DNA of 64,000 nt. Source: Fulvivirga sediminis (GTDB lineage Bacteria > Bacteroidota > Bacteroidia > Cytophagales > Cyclobacteriaceae). The notes under the pieces are model-generated. The model was not told the origin of the DNA. It made no database searches and worked only from the letters and a program-made list of their open reading frames with translations. This document shows positions 60,090 to 64,000 of the stretch, one piece after another (position 1 is the stretch's first letter; each line of letters starts with the position of its first letter). A program made the position numbers and the translations under genes. The DNA is taken from the NCBI RefSeq assembly GCF_016757215.1, contig NZ_JAESIY010000008.1, positions 186,001 through 250,000 of the forward strand. Direction: 5' to 3'.

Positions 60090-61205
60090 TTACCTTATCA
60101 GGTTAAAGAATCTTTCCCAGCGTACTTTACTAAATCCACTTTTGTTAGCATTGAGAGATAGCCATATAAAGAAGCCTTTACCTACGATATGATCTGCGGG
60201 TACAAAGCCCCAATACCTGGAATCTAACGAGTTATGACGGTTATCTCCCATCATAAAATAATAGTCTTGATTAAAAGTGTATTGATTTACTTCTTTGCCA
60301 TCAATGAATAGCTTGCCGTCTTTTATTTCAGCATTTTCAGTGTGATCATACAGAGTGATTACATCTCCATAAATAAAAAGGTTTTTCTCATTGATGTCGA
60401 TCGTAGCACCTTCAGCAGGTATAGTTAAGGGGCCATACCAATCACCATTCCAAGGGAAAAGTTCTTTGTTTTTTGGAAAAATTTGAGGGTCCCAATCTCC
60501 TTCACCGTAGTGAGGGTATTCCTTTACATCAATGATAAAACTGAGTTTCTTTAATTCTTCTACCTGGTCAGAGGTAAGAAACATTTTGTATAAAGTACCC
60601 TCGTTATTTTCATAACCTACCACATCTAGATTGTATTGATCTATGATTCGGTTACTGATGCCATTTTTAGAGTAAACCAGGTAGTCATACTGCATCTCCT
60701 CAGGGTTATCCATAGGGGTGCCGTTTACTATTACCTGTTTATCTTCTACTTTTAACACATCTCCTGGTACTCCAACACATCTTTTAATATAATTGGTTTT
60801 GAGATCTACAGGATAGTCAATGCCATCATTAAGAGAGATAGGAGGGACATTAAATACCACTACATCTCCTCTTTTTACATGAGAAATTCCTGGTAACCTG
60901 TATTGAGGCAGTTGGATCCAATCTACATAAGAAGGGATGTCTGTACCCCAAATTTTTTGATGAGTTAAAGGCATTTGTAGGGGAGTGGCTGGGGTACGGG
61001 TGCCATAATGAAACTTACTCACAAAAAGGAAGTCACCCACTAACAGGGATTTTTCCATTGAAGGAGTAGGTATAGTAAAGGCTTCCATAAATATCCACCT
61101 GATCAAAGTAGCTGCTATTACGGCAAATACGATGGCATCAAGCCATTCCCTGGCTTTGGTCTTTTTCTTTTTTTCTTCTTTTTTTTGCCAGAATTTCCAG
61201 TTCAT
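60090..61205 (-). CDS. lepB: Signal peptidase I
   Basis: 371 residues. Cleaves signal peptides at the outer face of the inner membrane. One N-terminal helix (~22-40) after a basic stretch; catalytic S49 in IPTPSMEKSLL; general-base K141 in NYIKRCVGVPGD; box E GDNRHNSLDSRYWGFVP. The large insert (~150-290) is typical of Bacteroidota enzymes. Part of the conserved parAB-DUF5683-dapB-lepB block. Confidence 0.96.
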   Translation of the reverse strand: MNWKFWQKKEEKKKKTKAREWLDAIVFAVIAATLIRWIFMEAFTIPTPSMEKSLLVGDFLFVSKFHYGTRTPATPLQMPLTHQKIWGTDIPSYVDWIQLPQYRLPGISHVKRGDVVVFNVPPISLNDGIDYPVDLKTNYIKRCVGVPGDVLKVEDKQVIVNGTPMDNPEEMQYDYLVYSKNGISNRIIDQYNLDVVGYENNEGTLYKMFLTSDQVEELKKLSFIIDVKEYPHYGEGDWDPQIFPKNKELFPWNGDWYGPLTIPAEGATIDINEKNLFIYGDVITLYDHTENAEIKDGKLFIDGKEVNQYTFNQDYYFMMGDNRHNSLDSRYWGFVPADHIVGKGFFIWLSLNANKSGFSKVRWERFFNLIR

Positions 61206-61283
61206 TCTATTAGGGTCTTTTATTACTATTTGTGTAATAGTATAGTTTGAGGCTAAAAGCTTACAGTATGGTTTAAAGTTTTT

Positions 61284-62000
61284 TTAGATATCGAGGAAGT
61301 CATCCATAGAAAGGACTCCTTTTTTGTCTTTGATCCATTCTGCTACCAGAACAGCTCCCAGGGCAAAGCCCTCTCTAGAGTGTGCGGTATGTTTTATTTC
61401 GATATTGTCTATGGCAGATTTGTAGGTTACCGTATGAGTACCCGGAACTTTGTCTTTTCTGATAGAGTTTATTTTTACTTCACTCTCATTTTCTGATTCA
61501 TCTAATGTCCAGGCTTTTACCTTGTCGTTGTTAGCAATTATCCCTTCGGCAATAGAAATAGCTGTACCACTAGGGATATCTTTCTTTTCTGTATGGTGAA
61601 TTTCTTCAATGCCTACATTGTATTCACTATATTCTTCCATAAGCTCTGCCAGGTATTCATTTACCTTAAAGAATATATTTACCCCAATGCTGTAATTAGA
61701 GGCATAAAAGAAAGTTCCTTTATTGCTTTCACAAAGTCTTTCTATCTCAGGTTTATTATCTAGCCAGCCGGTGGTACCACAGATGACGGGTATGTCATTT
61801 TCAAGACAATATTCGAGGTTATCATAGGCTGCGCCTGGTTGGCTAAATTCTATGGCCACATCAGTGTTAGAGCCATTGTAGTCTTCAAGGTCAGCTATAT
61901 TGTCATTGTTAATTTTACCTACAATTTCGTGGCCTTTTTTAACAGCTATTGCTTCAATAGCTTTGCCCATTTTACCATAACCTAATAAAAGGATTTTCAT
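61284..62000 (-). CDS. dapB: 4-hydroxy-tetrahydrodipicolinate reductase
   Basis: 238 residues. NAD(P)H reductase of the lysine/meso-DAP pathway. N-terminal Rossmann GYGKMGKAIEAIA (~7-19), VICGTTGW, the substrate/catalytic EEIHHTEKKDIPSGTA, and the C-terminal HTAHSREGFALGAVLVAEW. 238 residues is the short Bacteroidota length. Its ATG lies 1 bp from the stop of the DUF5683 gene. Confidence 0.96.
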   Translation of the reverse strand: MKILLLGYGKMGKAIEAIAVKKGHEIVGKINNDNIADLEDYNGSNTDVAIEFSQPGAAYDNLEYCLENDIPVICGTTGWLDNKPEIERLCESNKGTFFYASNYSIGVNIFFKVNEYLAELMEEYSEYNVGIEEIHHTEKKDIPSGTAISIAEGIIANNDKVKAWTLDESENESEVKINSIRKDKVPGTHTVTYKSAIDNIEIKHTAHSREGFALGAVLVAEWIKDKKGVLSMDDFLDI

Positions 62001-62001
62001 G

Positions 62002-62610
62002 TCAAAATTTTAGTTTTAATGATAGCCCTGCATTGTAACCAAAATATTGTGAATTTTCAAATGAGGGCTCCAAAGATACTTTTAGTTGAGGGTTTAAATC
62101 AAATTCTTTGAGGTGAGCATCAATATGTGCATCTGCAATCTGTAGTAAATATAATACACCAGTCATGATAATATAGAAATCACGCTCTCTTCTGGTTTTA
62201 TCGATATTGCTTCTGATGTTGGTTTCACTACCATAGGTAGAGATGTAATTAGTATCATTTAATACTTTAAAAAGCTCTACTTTTTGATCCTGATATAAAC
62301 CATTGTAATAATGTGCAGCATAGCCAAGCGCTATGAAGCCCCCATATACAAAGGGAAGCTTCCAGTACTTCTTATTGTAAATTTGCCCGGCTCCGGGAAG
62401 CACAGCAGCATATAAAGATGCTTTTCTGGGCACAAACTTATCTGCGTAGGTGTCTATTTCCTCAATTTGAGTGTTGTTATTACCTACTATGATATCCTGC
62501 TGTTTATCATTTCTAGTAGTATCTTGTGAGGCAGAAGGAGGTGTTATTTGTGCCTTACAGGTTACACCCAAAAAAACAAGTAGAGCTGTGCTTAGAAAGA
62601 AATTCTTCAT
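62002..62610 (-). CDS. DUF5683 protein
   Basis: 202 residues. Signal peptide or anchor (MKNFFLSTALLVFLGVTCKAQ), then a hydrophilic linker and the DUF5683 core (FVPRKASLYAAVLPGAGQIYNKKYWKLPFVYGGFIALGYAAHYYN; DFYIIMTGVLYLLQIADAHIDAHL) with two or three TM helices. It lies between parB and dapB in many Bacteroidota and has no assigned function. Its ATG is immediately before the stop codon of parB. Confidence 0.88.
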   Translation of the reverse strand: MKNFFLSTALLVFLGVTCKAQITPPSASQDTTRNDKQQDIIVGNNNTQIEEIDTYADKFVPRKASLYAAVLPGAGQIYNKKYWKLPFVYGGFIALGYAAHYYNGLYQDQKVELFKVLNDTNYISTYGSETNIRSNIDKTRRERDFYIIMTGVLYLLQIADAHIDAHLKEFDLNPQLKVSLEPSFENSQYFGYNAGLSLKLKF

Positions 62611-63513
62611 TTATACTTCTAAAATATCCAGAATACGGTTCAGATCATCTACGGATACGAAAGGTATTTTTATTTCTCCCTTATTACCGTCTGATTTAAC
62701 CTTTACTCTGGTGCCAAAATGTGAAGTTAATTTTGATTGAAGTTGAACAATTTCCCTGCCATTTTCAGGCTCTTCCTTAGCTTCCTTAGTTTTTGTTTTG
62801 CCTGATAGCGACTGCCTTACCAGTTCTTCAACTTTTCTTACCGAAAGGTCTTCATTGATTATTTTTTTGAAGATATCTAACTGTAAGTCTACGTTTTCGA
62901 TAGTGATAAGCGCTCTGGCGTGGCCCATAGATATTCTTTTATCTCTAAGAGCAGCCTGAATATCTGGCGGCAGCTTAAGAAGACGCAAATAGTTATTTAC
63001 AGTGGTTCTGTTTTTACCTACTCTGTCTCCTAGTTGCTCCTGTTTTAATTCGCATTCTGTAAGTAGCCTCTGGTAACTCAAAGCAATTTCTATGGCATTG
63101 AGGTTTTCTCTCTGAATGTTTTCTATCAGAGCCATTTCCAGCATCTGCTGATCATCGGCCGTTCTTACATAAGCTGGTATTTTTCCCAGGCCAGCTAGTT
63201 TGGAGGCCTGAAATCTTCTTTCTCCACTGATAAGCTGATACTTATCAGTGGATAGTTTTCTTACCGTAATGGGTTGAATAATACCTTGAACTTTTATTGA
63301 TTCAGAAAGCTCTTCAAGGGCTGTCTGATCAAAATGTGTTCTTGGCTGAAATGGGTTGGTTTCTATAAAATCAATATTGATCTCATTGATCGACCCTACA
63401 CTTGAGGGGCTATCAAAAGATGTTTCTTTACCCTCTCTGGCCGGAGAATCTTCTAATAATGCTCCTAGCCCTCTACCTAATCCGTTTCTTTTTTTCATTG
63501 GTTTTTTTGCCAT
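62611..63513 (-). CDS. parB: ParB-type chromosome segregation protein
   Basis: 300 residues. CTPase/DNA-clamp of chromosome partition. N-terminal GRGLGALL near residues 11-18, box II GERRFQASKLAGLGKIPAYV, ENIQRENLNAIEIALSYQRL, HTH (TECELKQEQLGDRVGKNRTTVNNYLRLLKLP), and the C-terminal dimerisation domain. parS would be bound elsewhere; no parS is seen in this window. Confidence 0.96.
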   Translation of the reverse strand: MAKKPMKKRNGLGRGLGALLEDSPAREGKETSFDSPSSVGSINEINIDFIETNPFQPRTHFDQTALEELSESIKVQGIIQPITVRKLSTDKYQLISGERRFQASKLAGLGKIPAYVRTADDQQMLEMALIENIQRENLNAIEIALSYQRLLTECELKQEQLGDRVGKNRTTVNNYLRLLKLPPDIQAALRDKRISMGHARALITIENVDLQLDIFKKIINEDLSVRKVEELVRQSLSGKTKTKEAKEEPENGREIVQLQSKLTSHFGTRVKVKSDGNKGEIKIPFVSVDDLNRILDILEV

Positions 63514-63529
63514 ACCCGGTTCCTTATTT

Positions 63530-64000
63530 TTAGATCACGCCATTTTTACTCAGGATCTCCTTAGCAAGATTGAGGTAGCTGATAGCTCCTTTACTTTCTG
63601 CATCGTGCGCTATGGCAGGCACACCGAAGCTAGGGGATTCACTAAGTTTGATGTTTCTTGGTATTATGGTATCAAACACAATTTTTTTGAAATGAGTTTT
63701 CACTTCTTCCACTACCTGGTTAGATAATCTTAATCTCACATCATACATAGTAAGAAGGATGCCTTCAATTTCTAAATCAGGGTTAAGCCTGGTTTGAATG
63801 ATTTTGATGGTATTGAGAAGTTTACCGAGTCCTTCAAGAGCGAAATATTCACACTGTACAGGTATAATAACAGAGTTGGAAGCCGTGAGGGCGTTAATAG
63901 TGATGAGCCCCAAAGAAGGAGAGCAATCTATGATAATGAAATCGTATTCTTCTTTCACCTCTTTAAGAGCATCTTTCATACGCTCTTCTCGTCTGTCTAT
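63530..64000 (-). CDS. parA: ParA-type ATPase, C-terminal part
   Basis: Partial: about 156 residues visible, running off the right edge (the frame continues IDRREER before MKDALKEV). It contains the ParA/Walker-type motifs [48 protein letters not shown] and the C-terminal [20 protein letters not shown]. It drives ParB-parS segregation by ATP-dependent DNA binding. The N-terminal Walker A is outside the window. Confidence 0.95.
   Translation of the reverse strand: MDRREERMKDALKEVKEEYDFIIIDCSPSLGLITINALTASNSVIIPVQCEYFALEGLGKLLNTIKIIQTRLNPDLEIEGILLTMYDVRLRLSNQVVEEVKTHFKKIVFDTIIPRNIKLSESPSFGVPAIAHDAESKGAISYLNLAKEILSKNGVI

Overview
The window looks like a chromosomal stretch of a member of the Bacteroidota, most likely order Cytophagales (Fulvivirga/Flammeovirga-like; tentative). 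The signs are low GC, almost no strong Shine-Dalgarno sites, several TTG/GTG starts, the parA-parB-DUF5683-dapB-lepB gene order, 4-TM LytS/LytTR pairs, many short SC-type lipoproteins, and a 629-residue PurF-like protein. I see no rRNA, tRNA, CRISPR array, prophage or intact transposon.

Layout. 0-2.2 kb: ispE (partial), fabI, murI. 2.3-14.5 kb: a complex I block nuoH-I-J-K-L-M-N with a TPR/histidine kinase gene inserted between nuoH and nuoI, ending in a PurF-like gene and a strong terminator. nuoA-G are not here. 14.7-20.4 kb, minus strand: a class III aminotransferase, then an ankyrin protein, hemH, hemA and an exported haem catalase (catalase plus its haem supply).

20.5-25.1 kb, minus strand, is the most unusual part. 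It holds a TssD/Hcp-like tube protein, then a protein with an HEIGH zinc-protease motif, then a decaying array of small lipoproteins. The first lipoprotein overlaps the protease gene by ATGA. Four of the array genes start at copies of the same 29-bp sequence that spans the end of the protease gene and the start of the first lipoprotein. I read this as a type VI secretion effector with an immunity-gene array built by repeated cassette exchange.

25.2-33.3 kb: an acyl-CoA dehydrogenase-like gene, a DUF2141 protein, a LytS/LytTR pair, an ECF sigma factor with a membrane partner, and loosely packed small lipoprotein genes with decayed spacers. 33.5-37.5 kb: a stress-type operon (Usp, AI-2E family, YihY/BrkB, DUF748). 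37.7-46.2 kb: a giant metallophosphatase/kinase-like/beta-barrel protein, an outer-membrane protein, an AsmA-like protein, an EEP-family protein, a GIY-YIG-like protein and two ~50-residue membrane proteins. 46.4-53.8 kb: a signalling island of two receivers, an NtrC-type sigma-54 activator, a 1032-residue CHASE3/PAS/GAF kinase and a receiver-PAS-kinase. 53.9-59.3 kb: aldehyde dehydrogenase, a Rho-N-like small protein, a LexA/CI-type repressor, a standalone copy of the kinase-like domain of the giant protein, a methyltransferase and apaG. 59.4-64 kb: ung, lepB, dapB, DUF5683, parB and parA (partial).
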